DNA of 12,772 nucleotides from the NCBI GenBank assembly GCA_947632165.1, contig CANROI010000022.1, forward strand, positions 1-12,772, in the 5' to 3' direction. Of this stretch, positions 1-6,037 are shown one piece after another. The position numbers and the translations under genes were made by a program. The notes under the pieces are model-generated. The model was given only the letters and a program-made list of their open reading frames with translations, searched no databases and had not been told where the DNA came from. The DNA is from an uncultured Clostridia bacterium (GTDB taxonomy: Bacteria; Bacillota; Clostridia; Christensenellales; Borkfalkiaceae). How positions within the stretch are numbered: the first letter of the stretch is position 1; each line of letters opens with the position of its first letter.

Positions 1-11
1 AGGTGGCGCAC

Positions 12-716
12 ATGATCCTGACGAATGTCTCCAAACATTACGGGCCGGTCACGGCCCTCAGCTCCCTGACGCTCGAGATCACGGCGGGGGAGATCACGGC
101 GGTGCTCGGCGAGAGCGGCGCGGGCAAGACGACCCTTCTCAACGTCCTTGCGGGGCTTGTACCCTTTGAGGGGACGGTCGATGGCGCCGCGGGCAGCCGG
201 CCCGTGCGGCGGCAGGCGTGCGCCTATCTCTTTCAGGATCTCAAACTGCTGCCCAACCTCACGGCGGAGGGCAACTGCCGCTTCGTCCTCCCCAAAGAAC
301 AGTGGGGGGAAGTCGGCCCCATGCTCGCCCGCGTCGGGCTCGGCGGGCGGGAGTGCGCCTATCCGCACGAGCTCTCGGGCGGAGAAAAGCAGCGCGTCGC
401 GATCGCCCGCGCGTTTCTCTATCCGCACAGCTTGCTCCTCATGGACGAGCCCTTCTCCTCCCTCGATCTGAAGGTCAAGCGATCGCTCATCGAACTTGTG
501 ACGGGGCTCTGGGCGGAGCGCAGGGGCACGGTCGTGTTCGTCACGCACGACGTGCACGAGGCGGCGGTCATGGCGCATCGCGCCCTCGTCCTGAGCAAGG
601 GGGAGATCGTGGGCGACGTCCGGATCGGCGAGCCGTTCCCGCGCGATTTCATGAGTCGCCCGGAGGCGGAGGACGTGTTGACGCGGATCCTGCTCGGCGA
701 CGACGTCTCGCCCTGA
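12..716 (+). CDS. ABC transporter ATP-binding protein (nitrate/sulfonate/taurine-type)
   Basis: Cytoplasmic ATPase that powers an ABC importer. All expected motifs are present: Walker A GESGAGKTT (residues 33-41), Q-loop glutamine at 75 (LFQD), signature LSGGEKQR (121-128), Walker B LLLMDEP (141-147), D-loop SSLD, and the switch histidine in FVTHD (176-180). At 234 residues with a short C-terminus it fits the SsuB/TauB/ThiZ group, which usually pairs with one permease and one lipoprotein. The substrate cannot be told from this subunit alone. I chose ATG 12 because AGGTGG at 1-6 gives it a ribosome binding site; a GTG at 3 is in frame but has no room for one. The partner genes are probably upstream, outside the window. 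A terminator follows directly, so this is the last gene of its operon. Confidence 0.9.
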   Translation: MILTNVSKHYGPVTALSSLTLEITAGEITAVLGESGAGKTTLLNVLAGLVPFEGTVDGAAGSRPVRRQACAYLFQDLKLLPNLTAEGNCRFVLPKEQWGEVGPMLARVGLGGRECAYPHELSGGEKQRVAIARAFLYPHSLLLMDEPFSSLDLKVKRSLIELVTGLWAERRGTVVFVTHDVHEAAVMAHRALVLSKGEIVGDVRIGEPFPRDFMSRPEAEDVLTRILLGDDVSP

Positions 717-731
717 GACGGCAGCCGCACC

Positions 732-764
732 GGCGGGGGCCATGGCCTCCGCCTTTTGTATTTT
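732..764 (+). terminator. Intrinsic terminator after the ABC ATPase gene
   Basis: A GC-rich hairpin lies 15 bases after the stop codon. Arms 732-741 and 744-753 pair with one G-U, with an apical CATG. It is followed by a T-rich run (TTTTGTATTTT, 754-764). This is a textbook rho-independent terminator and separates the transporter operon from recX. Confidence 0.85.
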
Positions 765-786
765 GTGTAAATTTGTACGGCAGGGC

Positions 787-815
787 TTGCTTTTCTGCGT
801 GCGCAATGCTATAAT
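787..815 (+). promoter_or_regulatory. Sigma-A promoter of recX-birA-nnr, leaderless geometry
   Basis: The -35 is TTGCTT (787-792), the spacer is 17 bases, and the -10 is a perfect TATAAT (810-815) with an extended TGC just before it (807-809). Only six bases separate the -10 from the recX ATG at 822, so the usual start distance of about seven bases would put +1 on the A of the ATG. No Shine-Dalgarno sequence is present, which fits a leaderless message. Seen in sequence; the start site itself is inferred. Confidence 0.75.
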
Positions 816-821
816 GGAAAT

Positions 822-1439
822 ATGGCTGAAATCACGGCGATTACCCCGCAGGTCAAGGACAAGACGCGGTGCAACATCGAAACAGACGGCAGGTTTGCCT
901 GCGGCATGAAGCTCGAGACGGTCGTAAAGCACCGCCTCAAGGTCGGCATGTCCGTTTCGGCGGAGGAGCTCGCCGCGCTCCAGCTCGAGAGCGACAAAGA
1001 GACCGCCTTCGACAAGGCGCTCACCCATATTTCGGCGCGCATGAAGACCGAGAAAGAGGTCCGCGACTTTCTCGCGCGGAAGGGCTACCTCGGGGACGTG
1101 TGCGACTATGTTGTGGAAAAAATGAAGCGCTACGCCTTCTTGGACGACGGCGCCTATGCCCTTGCCTACGCGCAAAGCGCGGGGAAGCGCAAGGGGCGGC
1201 GGCTCATCGCCGCGGAACTGAAGCGGAAGGGCGTCTCCGAAGAGGACATCGGGCGCGCGGTCGAGGCCTTGGAGGGCGAGCAAGACAGCGCCGTAACGGT
1301 GCTCGGAAAATATCTGCGCGGAAAGCCGCTCGACAGGGCCACGCTGCGGAAGGCGTATTCCTACCTTCTCGGCAAGGGGTTCGACTACGACACGGCGCAG
1401 GCGGCGATCAAGGCGCTCGGAGAAGAGGATGAAGATTGA
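822..1439 (+). CDS. recX: RecX family regulatory protein
   Basis: RecX binds RecA filaments and modulates recombination and SOS induction in the cytoplasm. The 205-residue protein shows the family's repeated three-helix units: 'ISARMKTEKEVRDFLARKGY' at 70-89, 'RYAFLDDGAYALAYAQS' at 103-119, followed by KGRRLIAAELKRKGVSEEDI (124-143), and a last unit around 170-198. The first ~55 residues form the extra N-terminal extension seen in Firmicutes RecX. The start is ATG 822, with no ribosome binding site and a -10 box six bases upstream. The 3' end overlaps birA by 11 bases, so the two are translationally linked. recA is not in the window. Confidence 0.9.
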   Translation: MAEITAITPQVKDKTRCNIETDGRFACGMKLETVVKHRLKVGMSVSAEELAALQLESDKETAFDKALTHISARMKTEKEVRDFLARKGYLGDVCDYVVEKMKRYAFLDDGAYALAYAQSAGKRKGRRLIAAELKRKGVSEEDIGRAVEALEGEQDSAVTVLGKYLRGKPLDRATLRKAYSYLLGKGFDYDTAQAAIKALGEEDED

Positions 1440-2112
1440 ATTGCTTACGGAGGTCGGCTCGACCAACGACTATATCAGACGTTACCTCGGCGGCGGGGAG
1501 GACGTCTTTGTCTGCGCAGAGCGGCAGACGGGCGGAAAGGGCACGAAGGGGCGCAGTTTTCTCTCGGAGGAAGGCGGCGTCTATCTGAGCGCCCTCACTT
1601 TTTATGACGGCCTGCCCGCGGAGGAGGCCTTCCGCGTGATGACGCATGCCGCGGTGGCGGTCTGCCGGACGGCGCGCGCGTTCGGCGCCGATCCCGAGAT
1701 CAAATGGGCGAACGACGTGCTCGCCGCGGGCAGAAAGCTCTGCGGGATCCTCATCGAGAACGAGCTCTCCGGGGGCAAGGTGCGCGCGAGCATCGTGGGG
1801 ATGGGGCTGAACGTCTTCAACCCCTTGACGGGGCTGGAACGGGTCGCCGTCCGTCTTGCGGACGTCGCGCGGGTCCCTTCGGTCGCCGCCGTGCGCGAAA
1901 AGCTCATCGAGGCCTACTTAAGGCCGAGCGACTTCGGGGAATACCTGTCCTATGTGCGCTTTTTGGGGAGACGGATCCGCGTTTGCGAGGGCGGCGGGAC
2001 CTATGAGGCGGTCGCACGGCGGATCCTGCCCGACGGGCGGCTGGAAGTCGGTACGGAGAAGGGCATAAGGGCGCTTTCCGCGGCGGAAATTTCCATCCGC
2101 CTCGAAGCATGA
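1429..2112 (+). CDS. birA: Biotin-[acetyl-CoA-carboxylase] ligase, monofunctional
   Basis: Makes biotinoyl-5'-AMP and transfers biotin to the carrier lysine of biotin carboxylases. At 227 residues it holds only the catalytic and C-terminal domains and lacks the N-terminal winged helix of E. coli-type BirA, so it should not be a repressor. Visible motifs: STND (11-14), the biotinoyl-AMP loop GGKGTKGRSF (35-44), GGVYLS (49-54), KWANDV (92-97), the lysine in RKLCGILIE (102-110) and GMGLNV (124-129). The loop is normally GRGRRGR in E. coli; here threonine 39 stands where E. coli has Arg118. ATG 1429 lies inside the end of recX, with GAAGAGG just upstream. The stop overlaps an ATG of the next ORF. 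Confidence 0.9.
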   Translation: MKIELLTEVGSTNDYIRRYLGGGEDVFVCAERQTGGKGTKGRSFLSEEGGVYLSALTFYDGLPAEEAFRVMTHAAVAVCRTARAFGADPEIKWANDVLAAGRKLCGILIENELSGGKVRASIVGMGLNVFNPLTGLERVAVRLADVARVPSVAAVREKLIEAYLRPSDFGEYLSYVRFLGRRIRVCEGGGTYEAVARRILPDGRLEVGTEKGIRALSAAEISIRLEA

Positions 2113-2118
2113 AGGAGG
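2112..2118 (+). promoter_or_regulatory. Ribosome binding site deciding the nnr start
   Basis: AAGGAGG at 2112-2118 is a near-perfect Shine-Dalgarno sequence five bases before ATG 2124. An earlier in-frame ATG at 2109 overlaps the birA stop but has no such site, so 2124 is preferred. Confidence 0.75.
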
Positions 2119-2123
2119 AGAGC

Positions 2124-3575
2124 ATGGATCATTCCTATTCGATCGAACAAATCAAGGCGGCGGATGCAGCCGCAATCGGGCGCGGGGTTTCCTCGCTCGA
2201 GCTCATGGAGCGGGCGGGCGGAAAGCTGGCGGACCGGGTGAGCGAGATCATGAAGGAGCGCGGATTTTCGGACGTGCTCTTTGTCTGCGGCGGCGGAAAC
2301 AACGGCGGCGACGGCTTTTTTGCGGCACAGAAGCTCTTTTCCGCGGGCCGCGATGTGGCCGTGCTCTGCCTCGCGAAGAAATGCTCCCATGACTGCGCGC
2401 ACATGATGAAGGCGTATGAGGGCGAGCTGTTTTCGCGCATTCCGCGCCGCAGGTTCGCTTTTATCGTAGACTGCATCTTCGGCACGGGGCTGCGCGCCGC
2501 GCCCGAAGGGGATTCGAAGGCGCTCATCGGATTCATCGGCTCCTGCGGCGCCTATGTGCTCTCCTGCGATCTGCCGAGCGGGCTCGGCGAGAACGGCGTC
2601 GCGTTGGATCCTTGCGTACGGGCGGCGGAGACGCTCTGCATCGGCGGGCTGAAGAGCGCCCTGCTCCTTGCGGACGGCGCCGACTGCGCGGGAAAGATCA
2701 CGGTGGCGGAGATCGGGCTGGAAATGAGCGGCGGTGCAGAGATCTGGCAGGAGGCGGACGTCTCCCGCTTCTTTCCCAAACGCAGCTCCCATTCGCATAA
2801 AGAGGGCGCCGCGGCGATCATCGGCGGCGGCGGAAGCGCAGGCGCGGGGCTGCTCGCCTCGTCTGCGTGCCTTAAGAGCGGCGCGGGATACACCAAACTC
2901 TTTTTGCCCGCCGGGCTCTGCCGCGAGGTCTTCTGGAGCATCGTCGCGCAGAATCCCGCGCTCATCCTCAGGGAACTTCCGTCGTCGGAAGAACTTCTCG
3001 GCGCCGGGAGCATCGCGTTCGGCATGGGCGCCGGGGTGAGCGAAGAGGTCTATTCTCTCACCGTCGGGCTGCTACAAAATTATCGGGGGACGCTGATTCT
3101 CGACGCGGACGCGCTGAATTCCGCCGCGCGCTTCGGCAAGGGCGTCCTCGCAAACAAAGAGTGCAAGGTGATCATAACGCCGCATCCGGGGGAATTTGCC
3201 CGCCTGTGCGGCTTGACGAAAGAGGAGGTACTCGCGGATTTTGTGGGGCTTGCAGAGCGTTTTGCGCGCGAATTCGGCGTGACCGTCCTGCTCAAGAACA
3301 ACCGCTCGGTCATCACGGACGGAGAGAGGACGGCGATCAATCTCACGGGTACGCCCGCGCTCGCAAAGGGCGGCAGCGGCGACGTACTCTCGGGGCTGAT
3401 CGCAGGCGCCTGTGCGCGGGGATTGGCGCCGTATGAAGCCGCCTGCACATCGGCTTATTTGCTCGGAAAAGCGGGCGAGCTCGCCGCGGAGGAGATGGGG
3501 GAATACGCCCCCGACGCCACGGATGTGATCCGCTTTCTCCCGCGGGCGATCCGCTCTGTCGCGGGCAAAATCTGA
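2124..3575 (+). CDS. nnr: Bifunctional NAD(P)H-hydrate epimerase / ADP-dependent dehydratase
   Basis: Repairs NADHX and NADPHX, the hydrated, inactive forms of reduced cofactors. The N-terminal YjeF-type epimerase (about 1-210) carries GGGNNGGDG (56-64), VDCIFGTG (115-122) with the catalytic-type aspartate, and DLPSGL (149-154). The C-terminal ribokinase-like dehydratase (about 215-483) shows HSHK (223-226), GGGGSAGAG, DADALN (327-332), PHPGE (353-357) and GGSGD (416-420) with its active-site aspartate. The length of 483 residues is normal for the fused bacterial enzyme. It is the third gene of the recX operon, 11 bases after birA. A start at 2109 would add five residues. Both halves look intact. 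Confidence 0.93.
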   Translation: MDHSYSIEQIKAADAAAIGRGVSSLELMERAGGKLADRVSEIMKERGFSDVLFVCGGGNNGGDGFFAAQKLFSAGRDVAVLCLAKKCSHDCAHMMKAYEGELFSRIPRRRFAFIVDCIFGTGLRAAPEGDSKALIGFIGSCGAYVLSCDLPSGLGENGVALDPCVRAAETLCIGGLKSALLLADGADCAGKITVAEIGLEMSGGAEIWQEADVSRFFPKRSSHSHKEGAAAIIGGGGSAGAGLLASSACLKSGAGYTKLFLPAGLCREVFWSIVAQNPALILRELPSSEELLGAGSIAFGMGAGVSEEVYSLTVGLLQNYRGTLILDADALNSAARFGKGVLANKECKVIITPHPGEFARLCGLTKEEVLADFVGLAERFAREFGVTVLLKNNRSVITDGERTAINLTGTPALAKGGSGDVLSGLIAGACARGLAPYEAACTSAYLLGKAGELAAEEMGEYAPDATDVIRFLPRAIRSVAGKI

Positions 3576-3605
3576 ATTTTATTGCAATTCAAGCCGTTTT
3601 TAAGC

Positions 3606-3646
3606 GTTTTGCATAGTACTATGCGTGACATAATATGTCGCAAAAC
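3606..3646. repeat. Palindromic intergenic element, copy 1 (convergent gap)
   Basis: This lies between the ends of two convergent genes. It holds a perfect 14-bp palindrome GCATAGTACTATGC (3611-3624), then two bases, then the near-perfect palindrome GACATAATATGTC (3627-3639). The pair is enclosed by inverted arms GTTTTGC (3606-3612) and GCAAAAC (3640-3646). Positions 3608-3635 match 5624-5651 at 25 of 28 bases. There is no T-run after the outer arms, so it is not an obvious terminator. It could be a regulator-binding site, a dispersed repeat, or a folded RNA. Confidence 0.6.
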
Positions 3647-3652
3647 AGGCCT

Positions 3653-4405
3653 TCATGCGGCATAGCCGAAGAGGCGGACGGTCACGGCGCACATAAGCAG
3701 GATCGCGCCGGAGATGATGTAATAGAGCGGAAAGATCGTGAAGAGGCTCATGATCAGAAGCAGGATCCCGCTGACGAAGAAGGGGCGCGCATTGGATTTT
3801 GAAAATGCGCGCCTCACTTTCAGCCGCAGGTTTTTGCGCGGCAATTCACCGCAGATGAGCGGGTCGGGAACGGTCCCGGTCCTCGTGAAGAGGGCGTAGA
3901 TCTCGTCGCCGTAGACCGCGGCGATCCCGAACGAGGCAATCAGCTTTTCCGCCTCGGGCGTCAGCGCATTGCAGAGCAGCGTGAACTCTCTTCCATGGCG
4001 CCGGATGAGGCGGGCGATCTCGTCTGCACCGGCCGCCTCGAGCGTGAAGAGCGGGATCGCCGTCTTTCCGTCGAGGCAAAGCCCCTCTTCGGCGGGAACT
4101 GCCGTCTTTCCGTCGGCAAGGTAGGCGCTCTGAAGGGCTGCCCGCACCCGTTCGGGCTTTTCCAGCGCGAGGTGCAGGAGGATGGCGTCGCGCGCCTCCC
4201 GTTCCCGCTTTCCGAGCAATTTTTTCCGTCGGCTTCTGCACAGGAGGAGCAGGACGGCGAGCGCTACGGCGAGGGTGATCAGGCTCGCGGCCGTGAGAGC
4301 AAGCCAGAGCGTCACGCGATAATAGCGCAGCAGACACAGCGAAAACAGCCATGCGGAGAGCGTATAAAACAGCAGATCGGCGATCATGGGGATGTTGGGC
4401 TTCAT
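3653..4405 (-). CDS. Four-helix membrane protein with a possible degenerate Mrr-like cytoplasmic domain
   Basis: I do not recognise a named family. The 250-residue protein has two hydrophobic helices at the N-terminus (about 9-27 and 33-56), a stop-transfer cluster RSRRKK (57-62), a soluble region of about 140 residues, a basic stretch (190-203), and two more helices (about 209-225 and 227-246). By the positive-inside rule the soluble part should be cytoplasmic. Its segment FTLLCNALTPEAEKLIASFG (141-160), then GDEIYALF (166-173), resembles the last strand-helix-strand of Mrr-type restriction-endonuclease folds. I see no convincing D...ExK catalytic set, so any relation would be to an inactive fold. 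It is read away from nadD across a shared 70-base gap. There is no clear ribosome binding site before ATG 4405. It is probably monocistronic. Confidence 0.7.
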   Translation of the reverse strand: MKPNIPMIADLLFYTLSAWLFSLCLLRYYRVTLWLALTAASLITLAVALAVLLLLCRSRRKKLLGKREREARDAILLHLALEKPERVRAALQSAYLADGKTAVPAEEGLCLDGKTAIPLFTLEAAGADEIARLIRRHGREFTLLCNALTPEAEKLIASFGIAAVYGDEIYALFTRTGTVPDPLICGELPRKNLRLKVRRAFSKSNARPFFVSGILLLIMSLFTIFPLYYIISGAILLMCAVTVRLFGYAA

Positions 4406-4440
4406 GTGTTGATTTTTGCCGCAAAATTCTCAAATTAAAC

Positions 4441-4469
4441 TTGCAATACGCGCAAAAGTGTTGTATAAT
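4441..4469 (+). promoter_or_regulatory. Sigma-A promoter of nadD-yqeK, leaderless geometry
   Basis: The -35 is TTGCAA (4441-4446), the spacer is 17 bases, and the -10 is a perfect TATAAT (4464-4469). The ATG at 4476 is exactly six bases after the -10, the same spacing as at recX. The predicted +1 is the A of the start codon. GAGGG at 4470-4474 lies one base from the ATG, too close to serve as a ribosome binding site. Confidence 0.75.
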
Positions 4470-4475
4470 GAGGGC

Positions 4476-5621
4476 ATGAGGATAGCTCTTTTCGGCGGAT
4501 CTTTCGACCCCGTCCACAACGAACATATCCGTTTGGTGCGTGCGGCGATCGGCGCGCTCTCCCTCGACCGGGTGATCGTCATGCCCTCCTATCTCGCGCC
4601 CCATAAAGCGGGGGGCGCCCGCGCTTCGGGAGAGGAGCGCCTGCAGATGTGCAGGATCGCGTTTTCGGGCGTGCCCGAGGCGGAGGTGAGCGACTATGAG
4701 CTCTCCAAAGAAGGCACGAGTTACTCCTATCTGACTTGCCGTTGGCTCGAGGAGCGTTTTCCCGACGCGGAGCGGTATTTCCTCGTCGGGGCGGACATGC
4801 TCGAATCCTTTTTTCATTGGTATCGCCCGGAGGAGATCCTCGAACGGGTCACCCTCGCCGCATGCGGCAGGGAGCGGGAGATCCCGGCCGAACTGCACGA
4901 CTGTTTCCGCCGTCGGTTCGGGCATGACTTTACCGAATTTGCATTTGTCGGGGAGGAGGTCTCTTCGACGGAGCTGCGCGTGGCGCTCGCTTTTCCCGCG
5001 GAGGTGCGGGGGGAGATCCGCGAGATGGACGGCGGGGTGCTTGCCTATCTTGCGGGGCGGCAGACCTACCGCTATCCGGAGCAGGAGCGCGCGTTGGAGC
5101 TCGAAAAACCGGAGCGCAGGGCGCACAGCTACCGCGTCGCCCGCATGGCTTGCGGCAGGGCGCGGAGCCTCGGGATCCCCGAGGAGCAGGCGCTCATCGC
5201 CGCAATGCTGCACGATTGCGGGAAGTATGTCTCCTTAAGCAGTCCGCTGCTTGCGGGGTTCAAGGCCCCTTCGGGGGTGCCGGAGCCCGTGCTGCATCAA
5301 TATACGGGGGCGTACCTCGCCGAGCATGTTTTTTCGGTGCATGACGAGGAGGTCCTGAACGCGATCCGCTTTCACACGAGCGGACGGGAGGGGATGTCCT
5401 GCCTCGAAAAATTGATCTTCCTTGCGGATCTGCTCGAAGAAGGGCGCTCGTTCGAGGGCGTAGAGGCGCTCCGCATGCTCTTTCGGCGGGATCTCGATCA
5501 ATGCCTGTTGCGCGCATTGGAGCAGCAGTTGATCTACTTGAACCGCACGGGGAAGCCCGTCTTTCCCCTTACGGAACGGGCATATCAGTGGATTTTGGCG
5601 GAACAAAACGCAAAAAATTGA
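4476..5621 (+). CDS. nadD-yqeK: Fused nicotinate-mononucleotide adenylyltransferase / YqeK HD-domain Ap4A hydrolase
   Basis: A 381-residue fusion of two enzymes that are usually adjacent separate genes in Firmicutes. Residues 1 to about 200 are NadD, which joins nicotinate mononucleotide and ATP to give deamido-NAD. This half has GGSFDPVHNEH (7-17) with the HxxH-type histidines 14 and 17, and VSSTELR (162-168). Residues about 205-381 are YqeK, an HD-type hydrolase that splits Ap4A symmetrically. Metal-ligand candidates are H217, H246-D247, H274, H300 and D318, within AAMLHDCGKY, VLHQYTGAYLAE and AIRFHTSGREGMSCLEK. No stop or frameshift separates the halves. The start at 4476 gives the canonical MRIALFGGSFDP; an upstream in-frame ATG at 4416 precedes the promoter and is rejected. 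Next come a 52-base gap and rsfS, the usual partner. Confidence 0.92.
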   Translation: MRIALFGGSFDPVHNEHIRLVRAAIGALSLDRVIVMPSYLAPHKAGGARASGEERLQMCRIAFSGVPEAEVSDYELSKEGTSYSYLTCRWLEERFPDAERYFLVGADMLESFFHWYRPEEILERVTLAACGREREIPAELHDCFRRRFGHDFTEFAFVGEEVSSTELRVALAFPAEVRGEIREMDGGVLAYLAGRQTYRYPEQERALELEKPERRAHSYRVARMACGRARSLGIPEEQALIAAMLHDCGKYVSLSSPLLAGFKAPSGVPEPVLHQYTGAYLAEHVFSVHDEEVLNAIRFHTSGREGMSCLEKLIFLADLLEEGRSFEGVEALRMLFRRDLDQCLLRALEQQLIYLNRTGKPVFPLTERAYQWILAEQNAKN

Positions 5622-5623
5622 TG

Positions 5624-5653
5624 TTTGCATAGTATTATGCCAGACATAATAAT
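5624..5653. repeat. Palindromic intergenic element, copy 2 (upstream of rsfS)
   Basis: This copy starts three bases after the nadD-yqeK stop. It carries GCATAGTATTATGC (5627-5640), an imperfect version of the copy-1 palindrome, then two bases, then GACATAATA (5643-5651). It lacks the enclosing GTTTTGC/GCAAAAC arms. TTGCAT (5625-5630) followed 16 bases later by TAATAA (5647-5652) could act as a weak promoter for rsfS, in which case the palindrome would cover the -35 to spacer region as an operator would. The promoter role is inferred. Confidence 0.5.
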
Positions 5654-5661
5654 AAAAATTC

Positions 5662-5667
5662 AGGAGG
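5662..5667 (+). promoter_or_regulatory. Strong ribosome binding site of rsfS
   Basis: AGGAGG at 5662-5667 lies six bases before ATG 5674, an optimal Shine-Dalgarno arrangement. It contrasts with the absent sites at recX and nadD-yqeK. Confidence 0.8.
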
Positions 5668-5673
5668 TTTACC

Positions 5674-6024
5674 ATGGAAAGTTACGAATTGGCAAGAGAA
5701 TGCTGTAAAATCCTTTCGGAGAAAAAAGCGCATGATATTGTGATCTTGGATGTCAGCGATCAGACGGTCGTGTGCAGTTATTTCGTGATCGCGAGCGGCA
5801 ATTCCACCACGCAGGTGAAGGCGTTGGGCGACAACGTGGAGGAGCTTCTTAAGAAGAAATTCGGCCTTGCGCCCACCCGTACGGAGGGCCTGCGCGAAGG
5901 GCGTTGGGGCGTGCTTGATTACGGCGACGTCGTCGTGCATGTGTTCAATGAGGAGAGCAGGCTCTTCTACTATCTCGAACGTCTGTGGGATTCGGGAAAG
6001 AACGTGACGAAATACGAGGACTGA
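5674..6024 (+). CDS. rsfS: Ribosomal silencing factor RsfS (Iojap family)
   Basis: Binds ribosomal protein uL14 on the large subunit and blocks joining with the small subunit, lowering translation in starvation or stationary phase. The 116-residue protein is the usual length. It has the family core: KKAHDIVILDVSD (17-29), YFVIASGNSTTQVKAL (36-51), the EG of TRTEGLREG (69-76), then LDYGDVVVHVFNEESRLFYY (81-100) and LERLW (101-105). The usual aspartate of the DYFVI motif is serine 35 here. It follows nadD-yqeK after 52 bases, matching the conserved Firmicutes order, and leads into a lipoprotein gene 13 bases downstream. Confidence 0.93.
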   Translation: MESYELARECCKILSEKKAHDIVILDVSDQTVVCSYFVIASGNSTTQVKALGDNVEELLKKKFGLAPTRTEGLREGRWGVLDYGDVVVHVFNEESRLFYYLERLWDSGKNVTKYED

Positions 6025-6037
6025 GGAAGTGAGCGAT

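Noticed and set aside
3573..3591. TGAATT...AATTCA inverted repeat at the nnr stop as a terminator
   Set aside because: It is a six-base AT-rich stem with a seven-base loop and no T-run directly after it, too weak to call.
4416..4475. In-frame upstream extension of nadD-yqeK starting at ATG 4416
   Set aside because: It would place 20 residues ahead of the canonical MRIALFGGSFDP start and would translate through the -35 and -10 boxes.
3846..5213. A 455-codon open frame on the minus strand across the membrane protein gene and nadD-yqeK
   Set aside because: It is antisense to a well-supported fused enzyme and shares bases with the membrane protein in another frame. The composition is rich in Arg, Pro and Ala, as expected from a shadow frame in GC-rich DNA, and it has no recognisable motif.
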